Virus record (IMG/VR): IMGVR_UViG_3300039210_000244
Location: 20,462-84,461 of that record
Length of the DNA stretch: 64,000 nt
Source of the DNA: a virus
Direction: 5' to 3' (one strand)
Positions 50,550 through 58,393 of this stretch are shown piece by piece. The notes below the pieces were generated by a model that was not told where the DNA came from, did no database searches, and worked only from the letters and a program-made list of their open reading frames with translations. A program made the position numbers and the translations under genes. Numbering within the stretch: the stretch's first letter is position 1; each line of letters starts with the position of its first letter.

Positions 50550-52061
50550 TTACGCGAGACGCACCGGCATCAAGACCGCCAGTTTATCGCCAGCCTCAAC
50601 GAGCACCGCGGAAACGTCGTCTTTGACGCTCATCGTGATCCGGTCATCAGTCCACGAATTCACCACGTCGAGCAGGAAGATCGGGTTGAGCGCAGTCACA
50701 AGCGGCTCCGCCAAATCAGCGCCGCCGGCCACCTTGATCTCTTCTTTCCCGGTTCCGATGCTCACGTTGAGCACGTTGATCCTCAGCAGTCCTGCTGTGA
50801 TCGTGAGCTTCACCGAATTGGCTTTCTCACTGTTCAGCACCATCATTCGTCCGAGCGTGTTGAGCAGCTCGACCCGATCGATCACGAGCGTCGTCGCCCG
50901 GTCCTTCGGAATAACCTGCGCGTAGTTCGGGTAATTGCCGGCGATCAGCCGAAAGACACCGCGGTAGGTGTGCCCATTGGCATCCGATGCGATGCTTAGC
51001 CGGTTGCCTCCATCGTTGAGCGAGGCCGTCACCGTTGCGTCGAGCGGTACGCTGGCGCGGATTGCTTCGGCTGCCAGCGTGGGAATGATCAGCACGCCAG
51101 GCCGGGAAAGGATCTTGTCAGCGCAGAGTGGAACGCGGACGAGGCGCCGGCCATCGGTGGCCACGACATCATCGCGGGTGTTGTCCTTCGAAAGCGCAAC
51201 CGCGATCCCTAATAGGATATACCGCGTTTCATCGGCGCTCGCGCACTTGATGGTCTCGGTCACGACCCGGGCGAGGTTCTTGCCCGTGATTTCCATCACT
51301 GGTTTCTCACCAAGCGCCGGCATCGGTGGCCATTCCGTCGATGAAATCCCCATGATTTCCGTCCGGTTCTCAATGTCTGAGATCTTCAGCATCCCGCTCG
51401 TGACCTCGGCCATCATGAAGTCGGACGAGCAGCGCGCGACGAACTTCGAGAGGACCGTGAACGGAACCGCCAACGAGTGTTCACCGGTTGTTTCGGCCGG
51501 GACTTCGGTCGCAATGAAGCTATCCAGATTCGTTCCCTCCACTTTCAGCCGACCGTTGCCGAACGTGATCAGAGCGCAGTTCAAAATTGGCATCGTCGCC
51601 TTGGCGCCCGTGACCTTCGCGACGCACTGGAGCTGGCGGATGAATACCTTGCGGCTCACCTTGAACATCCCGAGCGAACTCGTCTTCGAGAGCGGTGTTT
51701 CGGCCTCGACCGGGATCTCGGTCTGTTCGTGGGCCGGCTCGAATGCGACAACGTTGGTCGGTTCGGGCACCGGGTCGTTAATGAAACCTTCTACGACTGG
51801 CGCATCTGACTCGGGTTCGTCGAGCACAGCCACAACAGACGGAGCGGCGCGCGTCGCGGACGTTTCGGCCGCGGTCGGTGCGATGACCTCCACTTCGGCG
51901 ACGGGCGCCGCATTTGGCACGGGCTGGAGCTTCATGATCTGATCGATCAGCTTCGTGCTTTTCGTCGCGTAGGGCGATTTGATGCCGGCAACGAGAGCGG
52001 CTGAGATCAGGTCTTTGCGGGAGAGAGCAACGAGGCTCTCGGATGTATGGACGTTTTTCAT
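50550..52061 (-). CDS. Sliding clamp (DnaN-like) with N-terminal SAP/Rho-N-like domain
   Basis: 503 residues. The last about 370 match the beta clamp: FKVSRKVFIRQLQCVAKVTG start, VVATDGRRLVRVPLC, FRLIAGNYPNYAQVIPK and C-terminal LAVLMPVRLA (compare DnaN end MPMRL). Residues 1-50 (SLVALSRKDLISAALVAGIK and SPYATKSTKLIDQIMK) look like a Rho-N/SAP helix-extended-helix DNA/RNA-binding domain, joined by an Ala/Pro/Glu-rich linker (about 50-130). Clamps tether DNA polymerases and other factors to DNA. Leader and promoter precede it, terminator follows. Confidence 0.85.
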   Translation of the reverse strand: MKNVHTSESLVALSRKDLISAALVAGIKSPYATKSTKLIDQIMKLQPVPNAAPVAEVEVIAPTAAETSATRAAPSVVAVLDEPESDAPVVEGFINDPVPEPTNVVAFEPAHEQTEIPVEAETPLSKTSSLGMFKVSRKVFIRQLQCVAKVTGAKATMPILNCALITFGNGRLKVEGTNLDSFIATEVPAETTGEHSLAVPFTVLSKFVARCSSDFMMAEVTSGMLKISDIENRTEIMGISSTEWPPMPALGEKPVMEITGKNLARVVTETIKCASADETRYILLGIAVALSKDNTRDDVVATDGRRLVRVPLCADKILSRPGVLIIPTLAAEAIRASVPLDATVTASLNDGGNRLSIASDANGHTYRGVFRLIAGNYPNYAQVIPKDRATTLVIDRVELLNTLGRMMVLNSEKANSVKLTITAGLLRINVLNVSIGTGKEEIKVAGGADLAEPLVTALNPIFLLDVVNSWTDDRITMSVKDDVSAVLVEAGDKLAVLMPVRLA

Positions 52062-52131
52062 GTTCTATTCGGGTTCGGGTTTTGTTTCGGGTACTAACTG
52101 ACTGAACAGAGTAGAATAAAAAGACCGATAC

Positions 52132-52142
52132 TTGTAAATATA
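52132..52142 (-). promoter_or_regulatory. Putative phage promoter element (TATATTTACAA)
   Basis: Most divergent TnTTTACAT-family copy, 71 bases upstream of the clamp start and next to terminator 52149-52178. Confidence 0.45.
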
Positions 52143-52148
52143 AAAAAC

Positions 52149-52178
52149 AAAAGGACGAAGATTTTTCTTCGTCCTTTT
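52149..52178 (-). terminator. Terminator of the KH-protein unit
   Basis: Perfect 12-bp stem AAAAGGACGAAG/CTTCGTCCTTTT followed by GTTTTTT on the minus strand, merging with the promoter element. Confidence 0.9.
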
Positions 52179-52212
52179 AATGCCGGATAACCGGGATAAA
52201 CTGGCGTTCAGG

Positions 52213-52815
52213 TCACGCTTTGTTCGGCTGGAGAACGACGCGGATAATCCGACCGTGATTCTTTCCAATGCCGTCGAATATGTTCTTGATCGCGCCTATG
52301 ATCGCACCATCGGTGCCGTAGTCGAATTGTATTTCTGGACCGTACACCTGCGGATAATCCTCCGCCTTCACTTTCACGACGAAGATCGTCGTCGTACCGA
52401 TCTCCGATGAATCGATGTCCATTGAGTCTGGATTGAGCAGGAACGGTGAGATCACCCGGCGCAACAACGGCTGCACCTTATCGAATTTCTGCGTATCAAC
52501 TCGGCTGTAAACGAAGCCTTTTACCGGCGCCACGTTGGGCGGCGGGCCTTTGTCATCCACAATAATATGGGACTCGCGATCGATCAGTTTGCAAAGGCTG
52601 GCCGCAATACCTTCGAGCGCCTTGTAGTGCTTCCCCCTCGTGCCAATAACTCGGCGTACGTCTTCCTGTTCGGTGCGGATTCTGAAAGCGACAAGCGGCC
52701 CGTGCTCGGAGCTTTCGACCTTCACGTTTTCGGGATGCGTGACGATGCTCATGACAAGCGCGGTTAAGATTGAGCGGATTTCAATAATTTCATTAGTCTC
52801 GGGTGCTGTGTTCAT
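52213..52815 (-). CDS. KH-domain (KhpA-like) RNA-binding protein
   Basis: 200 residues from ATG at 52815. The segment DVRRVIGTRGKHYKALEGIA (about 52-72) has the KH signature GxxG in the right helix-loop-helix setting, followed by SLCKLIDRES as in KhpA. The second half contains a degenerate repeat (FDYGTDGAIIGAIKNIFDGI) suggesting a duplicated KH fold. KhpA binds RNA and stability factors in bacteria; phage versions are uncommon. Leader AACCTGAACCGAAAAC before the start. Confidence 0.7.
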   Translation of the reverse strand: MNTAPETNEIIEIRSILTALVMSIVTHPENVKVESSEHGPLVAFRIRTEQEDVRRVIGTRGKHYKALEGIAASLCKLIDRESHIIVDDKGPPPNVAPVKGFVYSRVDTQKFDKVQPLLRRVISPFLLNPDSMDIDSSEIGTTTIFVVKVKAEDYPQVYGPEIQFDYGTDGAIIGAIKNIFDGIGKNHGRIIRVVLQPNKA

Positions 52816-52873
52816 CTGGTTGGGTTGTTTTCGGTTCAGGTTTCGTGAGGAAAAAACCCAGTAAACCAAAGCA

Positions 52874-52901
52874 GCCGGCCTCATTCGGTGGAGAGGCCGG
52901 C
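52874..52901 (-). terminator. Weak terminator-like hairpin
   Basis: GCCGGCCTC/GAGGCCGGC 9-bp stem between the 52915 and 52815 genes; the T-run is about 20 bases further on (TTTTTT), so activity is uncertain. Confidence 0.45.
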
Positions 52902-52914
52902 CACCTAATGATTG

Positions 52915-53409
52915 TTACTCAGGCTTCAGGACGAACTCCGTTTGTCGGAGATCCTCCTGCGTTTGGCCGGAGACTGAGTGTTTTTCGGAATAAGAGGTTG
53001 TGACCTTCGTATCCATCATCTGGAGGTTCGAGTGGTCGATCACGATTGAGACTGCCAGAGAAACCTTCGCGGCTTTCTCGCTTTCCTTGCCCGCTTTTTG
53101 CGCGGTCTTGCAGATCCCCTTCCACATGTCGGCGAGCTGCACACCGACCTGTCGGCACACGAAGTCCGCGGTCGCCATGTAGTTCTTAACCTCGGCGTCG
53201 TTGCAGCCGGTGACGGACGCTCCGCACACCTGCACATTGGGGAGAACTTCGCCGTTCAGCCGCGGAGGCGGTGGAACGATTTCATTCTCGGCGTCGCCGC
53301 CTTCTTGCGCGGATGCTTCGAGAGGAACAACTGGCGCCATGCCGTCGGTTTCCGGGGCTTCCGAGTTGGTCTGTACCTCGTCGGCTGGATTTTGTTTACG
53401 CTTAGCCAT
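52915..53409 (-). CDS. Unknown replication-region protein
   Basis: 164 residues. N-terminal about 55 residues are disordered (Glu/Pro/Ala-rich); the rest is helical then strands (VSLAVSIVIDHSNLQMMDTK). Two Cys-containing spots (VCGASVTGCND). Leader CCCGAATAGAACCCGAA. No family recognised. Confidence 0.6.
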   Translation of the reverse strand: MAKRKQNPADEVQTNSEAPETDGMAPVVPLEASAQEGGDAENEIVPPPPRLNGEVLPNVQVCGASVTGCNDAEVKNYMATADFVCRQVGVQLADMWKGICKTAQKAGKESEKAAKVSLAVSIVIDHSNLQMMDTKVTTSYSEKHSVSGQTQEDLRQTEFVLKPE

Positions 53410-53434
53410 TTTATTTCGGGTTCTATTCGGGTTT

Positions 53435-55225
53435 CTAGTTTGTCAGGAATTTCCTGACTAAGTTCTTCAACAGAGCTGACTGTGTAAGCTCTTCGCCGTC
53501 CGCTGTCGAGGCTGTAATCTTCGCCTTGTCCGAAACAAGCTCCCAAAGATCGTCATCGATAGTGTTTGGCGCTAAGAAGTAATACGCATTCACGCAGTCC
53601 TTTTGTCCAATGCGATGCACGCGATCGACCACCTGCTGATGCTTTGAGTGTGTCCACATCAACTCGGCAATTCCGATGTGCGAAGCTGCGGTCAAGGTGA
53701 GTCCGAAACCAGCCGCCAGCGTTGATCCGATGAACAACCGGCACCGCTCGTCTTTCATGAATTTGTCCTGCTCGCGCTGCACGTCGTCGCAGCCGCCGAG
53801 CACGGTGGCCGGATGCCACTGAGCGAGACCGCGCACGAGCGCATCGAGCACGGCTTTATGGTGAGCATAGATCACGAATTTTTCGCCGCCTTCGAGAAAC
53901 GTGTCGATCCAGTCGATGATCCAGTTGACCTTGCCGATACCCGCGCACTGTCGGAGCGCGTTGAGTTTTATAAGATGCTTGGCATCCATCCGCGTTTGGC
54001 CGACCAAACCGCCAGCCTCCGCCATCATCCACGCGACAATATCTTTTTCGATCCGCCGATACTCGACCTCGTTCGATAGCTCTGCCTCGTACACCGCTTC
54101 GATTTTGTCGGGTAGCTCCTTGAGCACATCTTTCTTGCGGCGCCGAATCAGCACCGTACGCGAAAGCAGACTGTGGAGTTCGAGCGTGTTGGTCGCGCCG
54201 GTGAGATCAAAGCCGAACTTCGTCCGTTTACCGCCGCAGTACCGCGTGGCGTAATGGTGCCATCCTCCCATCTTAGTCATCACATCCAGGAACGTGAGCG
54301 GCGCGATGAGCTCGGCGGGCCGGCCGTTCTCAATTGGTGTGCCTGATAGTACAAACCGAACTGGCGCTTCAGACAGCTGCGCGATCGCCGTGGCCGCCAT
54401 GCACCTAATCGAGTCACCGTGTTTGATCCAGTGACCTTCGTCGCACGTGACCGATTTCGGGCGCACGAAATCCGGGAAGAAAAACTTGCGCGTTCCAATC
54501 TCGTGGGCAGCGGCTTTGCGAACTTTCGCCTTTGGACTCGCGAGCTTGTAGTGAACGAGTTTGTGGATCTCTGAGTAACCCAAAATCGTGATCTCTGCAA
54601 AATCGTTGGCCAGTAGCGAAGCGCTCCGCTTCGGCAGCCACTTTCGGCACTCGTGAAGCCAGTTCTGTTTCAGCTTCACCGGGCAAATGATCAACGCCGG
54701 GTAAGCCTGCTTCAGTTCGATGGCGGCGAGAGCCTGAAGGCTTTTTCCGGTTCCCATGTCGTCGCCGTTGTAGGCGCGTTCCATCGTCGCCATGAATTTG
54801 ACGCCGGATTTCTGGTAGTTTTTCAGCGACTTCTCCAGCTCTGGATTGCCGGGAATATGCAGGTCGATCGCTTCCTCGGTCGCGGACTGCGCGAGCGCGT
54901 TGACCGCGGCTGATTTCTTGAGCTCAGCCGACAGCTTTTCCCGCGCGTCCTTCGTTGGCGTGATGCCCCAAGCAATGAACTGAGTGAGCTGCTTCACCGC
55001 GTCGGGCGCCACCGCGATCGTCCATGCAAACCCGTGCGTGGACGGCTTGCGCTGCTTCAACGCCCGCACGAGCTCGACGAACATCAAATACTCCTGCCGG
55101 TGCGTCTTCAGGAAACCATGGTCAAACGAGAGTGTGAATTCACCACACAAAAACATCAGCACTCCCTTGCGGACGTTCTGCGCGACGGCGCCTTCGAGCG
55201 GCGGTTTCTCCAGCGTCGTGCTCAT
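53435..55225 (-). CDS. SNF2-family helicase
   Basis: 596 residues from ATG at 55225. SNF2 core: Walker A-like NGDDMGTGKSLQALAAIEL (about 155-173), TCDEGHWIKHGDS (DEAx box variant DEGH), VRFVLSGTPIENGRPAEL, KFVIYAHHKAVLDALVRG and ATPase arginine motif QQVVDRVHRIGQKD. Remodelling/translocase activity on double-stranded DNA is expected; in phages it may aid replication or recombination. It is coupled by ATGA to the DUF1064 nuclease gene. Confidence 0.9.
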   Translation of the reverse strand: MSTTLEKPPLEGAVAQNVRKGVLMFLCGEFTLSFDHGFLKTHRQEYLMFVELVRALKQRKPSTHGFAWTIAVAPDAVKQLTQFIAWGITPTKDAREKLSAELKKSAAVNALAQSATEEAIDLHIPGNPELEKSLKNYQKSGVKFMATMERAYNGDDMGTGKSLQALAAIELKQAYPALIICPVKLKQNWLHECRKWLPKRSASLLANDFAEITILGYSEIHKLVHYKLASPKAKVRKAAAHEIGTRKFFFPDFVRPKSVTCDEGHWIKHGDSIRCMAATAIAQLSEAPVRFVLSGTPIENGRPAELIAPLTFLDVMTKMGGWHHYATRYCGGKRTKFGFDLTGATNTLELHSLLSRTVLIRRRKKDVLKELPDKIEAVYEAELSNEVEYRRIEKDIVAWMMAEAGGLVGQTRMDAKHLIKLNALRQCAGIGKVNWIIDWIDTFLEGGEKFVIYAHHKAVLDALVRGLAQWHPATVLGGCDDVQREQDKFMKDERCRLFIGSTLAAGFGLTLTAASHIGIAELMWTHSKHQQVVDRVHRIGQKDCVNAYYFLAPNTIDDDLWELVSDKAKITASTADGEELTQSALLKNLVRKFLTN

Positions 55226-55695
55226 GACAAAACGTCCTGCTTGTACCATTGGCCGGATACGCGCCACACGAGGCGGAATTTTGCCCACGTGTGCTGCGTT
55301 GCTGCTATTTTCAAAAACTCGAATCCTCCGCGAAAAACTTTCGGCCCCTTCACTTCGATGAAGAGTTTTTCTTCGGGCAAAAAGAAATCAGGTTTATACC
55401 AGTCGCCGTTTGCAAGTTTGAGCCGAATCCCTTGCGGAATTGCCAGCTTGCCTGGGAAGAGCACCCGAAGCTGATCTGAATAGGCCAGCTCCAGTTTGTT
55501 CATCAGCGGTTTTTTCGACTGGCGCATCCGTGGCTTCACGCCATTTGTTCCAGCCTCCAGCTCAGTCGCTTCTTCGAGCGGGTAGGCGTGCGTGACCGAC
55601 ACGCTGAGCGGCTTCCTGTCGGCACGCGCGGCTTCGATCTGCGCGTGGAAGCGCGGATGAATCTTCGCCATGACATCTGTCATTTTCATTCCCAT
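55222..55695 (-). CDS. DUF1064-like restriction-fold nuclease
   Basis: 157 residues. MNKLELAYSDQLRVLF opening, then NGDWYKPDFFLPEEKLFIEV with KG, the D...E-x-K core of the DUF1064/VRR-like nuclease family (PDF, EVKG). Usually found in phage recombination clusters and used in DNA processing. TAATG overlap with the upstream gene. Functionally probably paired with the SNF2 helicase. Confidence 0.75.
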   Translation of the reverse strand: MGMKMTDVMAKIHPRFHAQIEAARADRKPLSVSVTHAYPLEEATELEAGTNGVKPRMRQSKKPLMNKLELAYSDQLRVLFPGKLAIPQGIRLKLANGDWYKPDFFLPEEKLFIEVKGPKVFRGGFEFLKIAATQHTWAKFRLVWRVSGQWYKQDVLS

Positions 55696-56141
55696 TAGAG
55701 AAACGAGGTTTGGAGCTCACGACGCACCGGCGTCTGGCGGAATTTCTTCTGGGCGAAGGACAGACTGCGCAGCTCCAGCAATTCGCGGAGCTGCTTAACC
55801 TCGAACTTCAACGCAGCGTTCTGCGCCACGAGCACCGATCGATCGGTCTTGTCCTCGCGCACGGCCTGCGCTGACTGCCCGTTGAGCCGGTATGAATATA
55901 GACCGTTCCCATCATAGCGGCGTTCGACGTGCCAGCTGCCAAACCGCACCTTGCGGAGATCCCGCAAACGTGCGCTCACGCTGGCCGGCGGAGCGCCCAC
56001 GAGAACGGCGATCGTCTGCAGCGTGCGCCATTCGCCATCCTGCATGAGATCGCGGACAGCGGCGAATTGGAGCGTGAGCCTGGATTCGTCGCGCTCCGGC
56101 TCGTAGGTGGCTCCGTCAAATTGTACTGCTTGAGTGCTCAT
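55695..56141 (-). CDS. Winged-helix regulator-like protein
   Basis: 148 residues from ATG at 56141. The segment VRDLMQDGEWRTLQTIAVLV then ASVSARLRDLRKVRFGSWHV and ERR (about 30-75) has the winged-helix layout; the C-terminal about 60 residues are a leucine-rich coiled coil (AALKFEVKQLRELLELRSLS). Likely DNA-binding dimer. Hexamer leader ACCCGAACCCGAACTGAA. Confidence 0.65.
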   Translation of the reverse strand: MSTQAVQFDGATYEPERDESRLTLQFAAVRDLMQDGEWRTLQTIAVLVGAPPASVSARLRDLRKVRFGSWHVERRYDGNGLYSYRLNGQSAQAVREDKTDRSVLVAQNAALKFEVKQLRELLELRSLSFAQKKFRQTPVRRELQTSFL

Positions 56142-56167
56142 TTCAGTTCGGGTTCGGGTTGCTAATT

Positions 56168-56389
56168 TCAGTCTGAGTAGAGAACTGAGTCTCCGTCGGC
56201 ATCGCAGTGCTCGGGTGGCCATCCGGCTTTGCGGATCGTCATCATACGCATTGTGCGCGAATAGATGCGGAAAAGAAAATTCAGCAGCTCCAGCAGCGCC
56301 GATTGGGCAATGGCGAGCGCGAGAAAAGCCAGTATGCCGAGGAAAATAGCCATCCTCGGATTGGCAGACGTGTATTCAAAAACGTTCAT
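56168..56389 (-). CDS. Small membrane protein
   Basis: 73 residues with one hydrophobic N-terminal region (MAIFLGILAFLALAIAQSAL) and a basic middle. Starts near a run with no hexamer leader. Unknown. Confidence 0.55.
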   Translation of the reverse strand: MNVFEYTSANPRMAIFLGILAFLALAIAQSALLELLNFLFRIYSRTMRMMTIRKAGWPPEHCDADGDSVLYSD

Positions 56390-56410
56390 ATAATTCGATG
56401 GTTGTTACGA

Positions 56411-56896
56411 TCACTTGGACAAAATTTCTTCGGTTCGCAGTGCACGCACTTCTTCACTCGACACGTCGATGACCCAGCCGATGCGGCGGCTTTCGCTGAT
56501 CTTCGTTTTCGCAAGATCGTGGTGAGCCCGGCACGCGGTCCGCATGTACTTCCGGCAGTAGAGTAGGGGGCCATTGCGCCCGGCGGCGTGGTGGAGATCC
56601 ATCACGTCGCCCTTCAGGATCGAGCGCGTGCATCCCCCCGGGTACTGGCAGCCGGGATGCTCGGCGAAGTGAATAATCTTCTCGCAGTAGTATCGACGAT
56701 CATCCGCCGCCTTCGTTGGCGATCGCTGACGGATACGCTTCAGCGGCTTCTTTCCAAGGATCACCCGAGCGAACGAATGCTTCAATACGCAGAGCTCGCG
56801 GCGTGCCTTGCGCTCGGCGTTCACCTTTGGAATCGGCTTGCGCGGTTTCGGTCCGGCGGGCTTCCGAGAGAGCCAGTCTGTGAACGGTTGGCTCAT
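56411..56896 (-). CDS. HNH endonuclease-like protein
   Basis: 161 residues from ATG at 56896. GGCTRSILKGDVMDLHHAAG, RNGPLLYCRKY and ACRAHHDLAKTK give Cys, HH and terminal HH in the HNH arrangement; the N-terminal half is very basic (KPRKPIPKVNAERKARRELC). Like NinG/other recombination-region HNH proteins. Coupled to the second clamp by ATGA. Confidence 0.7.
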   Translation of the reverse strand: MSQPFTDWLSRKPAGPKPRKPIPKVNAERKARRELCVLKHSFARVILGKKPLKRIRQRSPTKAADDRRYYCEKIIHFAEHPGCQYPGGCTRSILKGDVMDLHHAAGRNGPLLYCRKYMRTACRAHHDLAKTKISESRRIGWVIDVSSEEVRALRTEEILSK

Positions 56897-57996
56897 TTGA
56901 GTCTCACCGGCATCACCATCGTTTGTAGGTCGCCGCAGTTGACGGCCAAAGGCGACATCTCCGGTTTGACCTCTTTGATGTTGAGCACCGTCGTCTCGTC
57001 CGTGCCGGCGTTCACCGCATCGAGCAGGAAACGATAATTCACCGCCACTTTGCCTGACAAGTTGTGAGGATTCGCGCAATCGAGCTCGTCCTGCGACGTA
57101 TCTTCGTCACCGGCCGTCAGGAGGATTTTTTGCTCTTTGAATTCGAGACAGATGGCGCTGAATTTTTCGGTCGTTGCCAGGGCGACAAGTTTGACGGCCT
57201 TGCGTAGTCCCTCGCGATCAACCATCACGCCCTTCGTTTCGTATTGAGCGAGCACACCGCGCCAATTCGGATAATTGCCGGCCACGACTTTCGTCTGGAA
57301 AACGATTTCGCCGTCAGGTCGGTCGATCACGAATTCAACCTGCTTGTCGTCAAGCGTGACCTGCACTTTCCCGGTTCCTTCGAGCAGGCGGACCAACTTG
57401 TCCACAGCGGTATCGGGAATGATGATCGAGAGCTGACCGTCACTCGCTTCGTTCGACGTGTTGACGTGCATTCGCCGGCCGTCCGTCGCGACGAACGTGA
57501 TCCCCGTTGGCGTTTTCGCGACCAACACGGATTTAATGATGTAGCGTTGCTCCTGATCGGACGCCGAGGCTGCAACCGAGTTCAGGCGGTCGGCCAAATC
57601 CTGCTGCTTCAGCTCCATCATTACACCCGACGCGATCGGCGGGCGAATAGGGAACTCCGCGCCGGACATCCCCATGAATCGATAATCCGACGGGCCGCAC
57701 TTCATCGAAATGGCAAATCGGTCGGTGACTGTGATCGTGATCTCGCCTTCCGCCAGCGCGCCGACGATGCCGGTGAATCGGCTGCCGGGCAGGCAAACGC
57801 TGAAATCCTTTTCGATCACCGCCGGCGTGCTCGTGCTGATGCACATATCGAGATTGGTCGATGTGAGGAATACGCGCTGAACGGCCTTGCGGGCTTCGAT
57901 CATGACACACGCCAGGACCGGCAGTGTGGCTTTGGGCTGGGCGACGCGCGCACCGACAGACAGAGCGGCGAGGAATTTTTCTTTCGTGATTTTCAT
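56893..57996 (-). CDS. dnaN: Second sliding clamp (DnaN-like)
   Basis: 367 residues, the normal length of a bacterial beta clamp. Conserved features: LAALSVGARVAQPKATLPVL, FVATDGRRMHVNTSNEAS, FQTKVVAGNYPNWRGVLAQ and the terminal MVMPVRLK. It differs clearly from the 503-residue clamp and lacks the N-terminal domain. ATGA overlap with both neighbours (HNH below, SWIM above). Two clamps and no polymerase in view suggest host Pol III recruitment (inference). Confidence 0.85.
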   Translation of the reverse strand: MKITKEKFLAALSVGARVAQPKATLPVLACVMIEARKAVQRVFLTSTNLDMCISTSTPAVIEKDFSVCLPGSRFTGIVGALAEGEITITVTDRFAISMKCGPSDYRFMGMSGAEFPIRPPIASGVMMELKQQDLADRLNSVAASASDQEQRYIIKSVLVAKTPTGITFVATDGRRMHVNTSNEASDGQLSIIIPDTAVDKLVRLLEGTGKVQVTLDDKQVEFVIDRPDGEIVFQTKVVAGNYPNWRGVLAQYETKGVMVDREGLRKAVKLVALATTEKFSAICLEFKEQKILLTAGDEDTSQDELDCANPHNLSGKVAVNYRFLLDAVNAGTDETTVLNIKEVKPEMSPLAVNCGDLQTMVMPVRLK

Positions 57997-58322
57997 TTCG
58001 GGTTCGGGTTTTCTGACTGCTTGAAGAGAGCGACTAAGTTTTTCTTAAACCGGTAACAGAGGATCTTTTCCGCCCTCCTGATATGCTTGCACTTCGAGCG
58101 TTCGCTATGCTTTTTGATGACTCGATCCCGCAGCAATGGACGTATCGTGAAGTCGAAATTCTGGCAGCTACAAGCGCCGCTACAGTCGTTCTCGTCGAGG
58201 TGAACGGTGTGCGAGATTTCCGGATCATCCGTGCTCTGAAAATGCCATGTGAGCCAGTCGTCAGAGACGAATTTGAGGACACCGCACGCACGAGCGTCAT
58301 CCTGTCGGACTTTGTTTGACAT
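57993..58322 (-). CDS. SWIM-type zinc-finger protein
   Basis: 109 residues. CSGACSCQNFDFTIRPLLRD followed by SKCKHIRRAEKIL gives the CxC...CxH SWIM arrangement. SWIM fingers occur in DNA-binding and recombination proteins. Element 58375-58385 and hexamer leader ACCCGAACCCGAACTGAA upstream; ATGA coupling to the clamp downstream. Confidence 0.7.
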   Translation of the reverse strand: MSNKVRQDDARACGVLKFVSDDWLTWHFQSTDDPEISHTVHLDENDCSGACSCQNFDFTIRPLLRDRVIKKHSERSKCKHIRRAEKILCYRFKKNLVALFKQSENPNPK

Positions 58323-58374
58323 CGATTCATTCAGTTCGGGTTCGGGTACGAGGAGTGTTTGGAACGCGCCTCAA

Positions 58375-58385
58375 ATGTAAAGATA
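58375..58385 (-). promoter_or_regulatory. Putative phage promoter element (TATCTTTACAT)
   Basis: TnTTTACAT-family copy between the primase-helicase stop and the SWIM gene, 53 bases before the start at 58322. Confidence 0.5.
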
Positions 58386-58393
58386 TAATCGGC

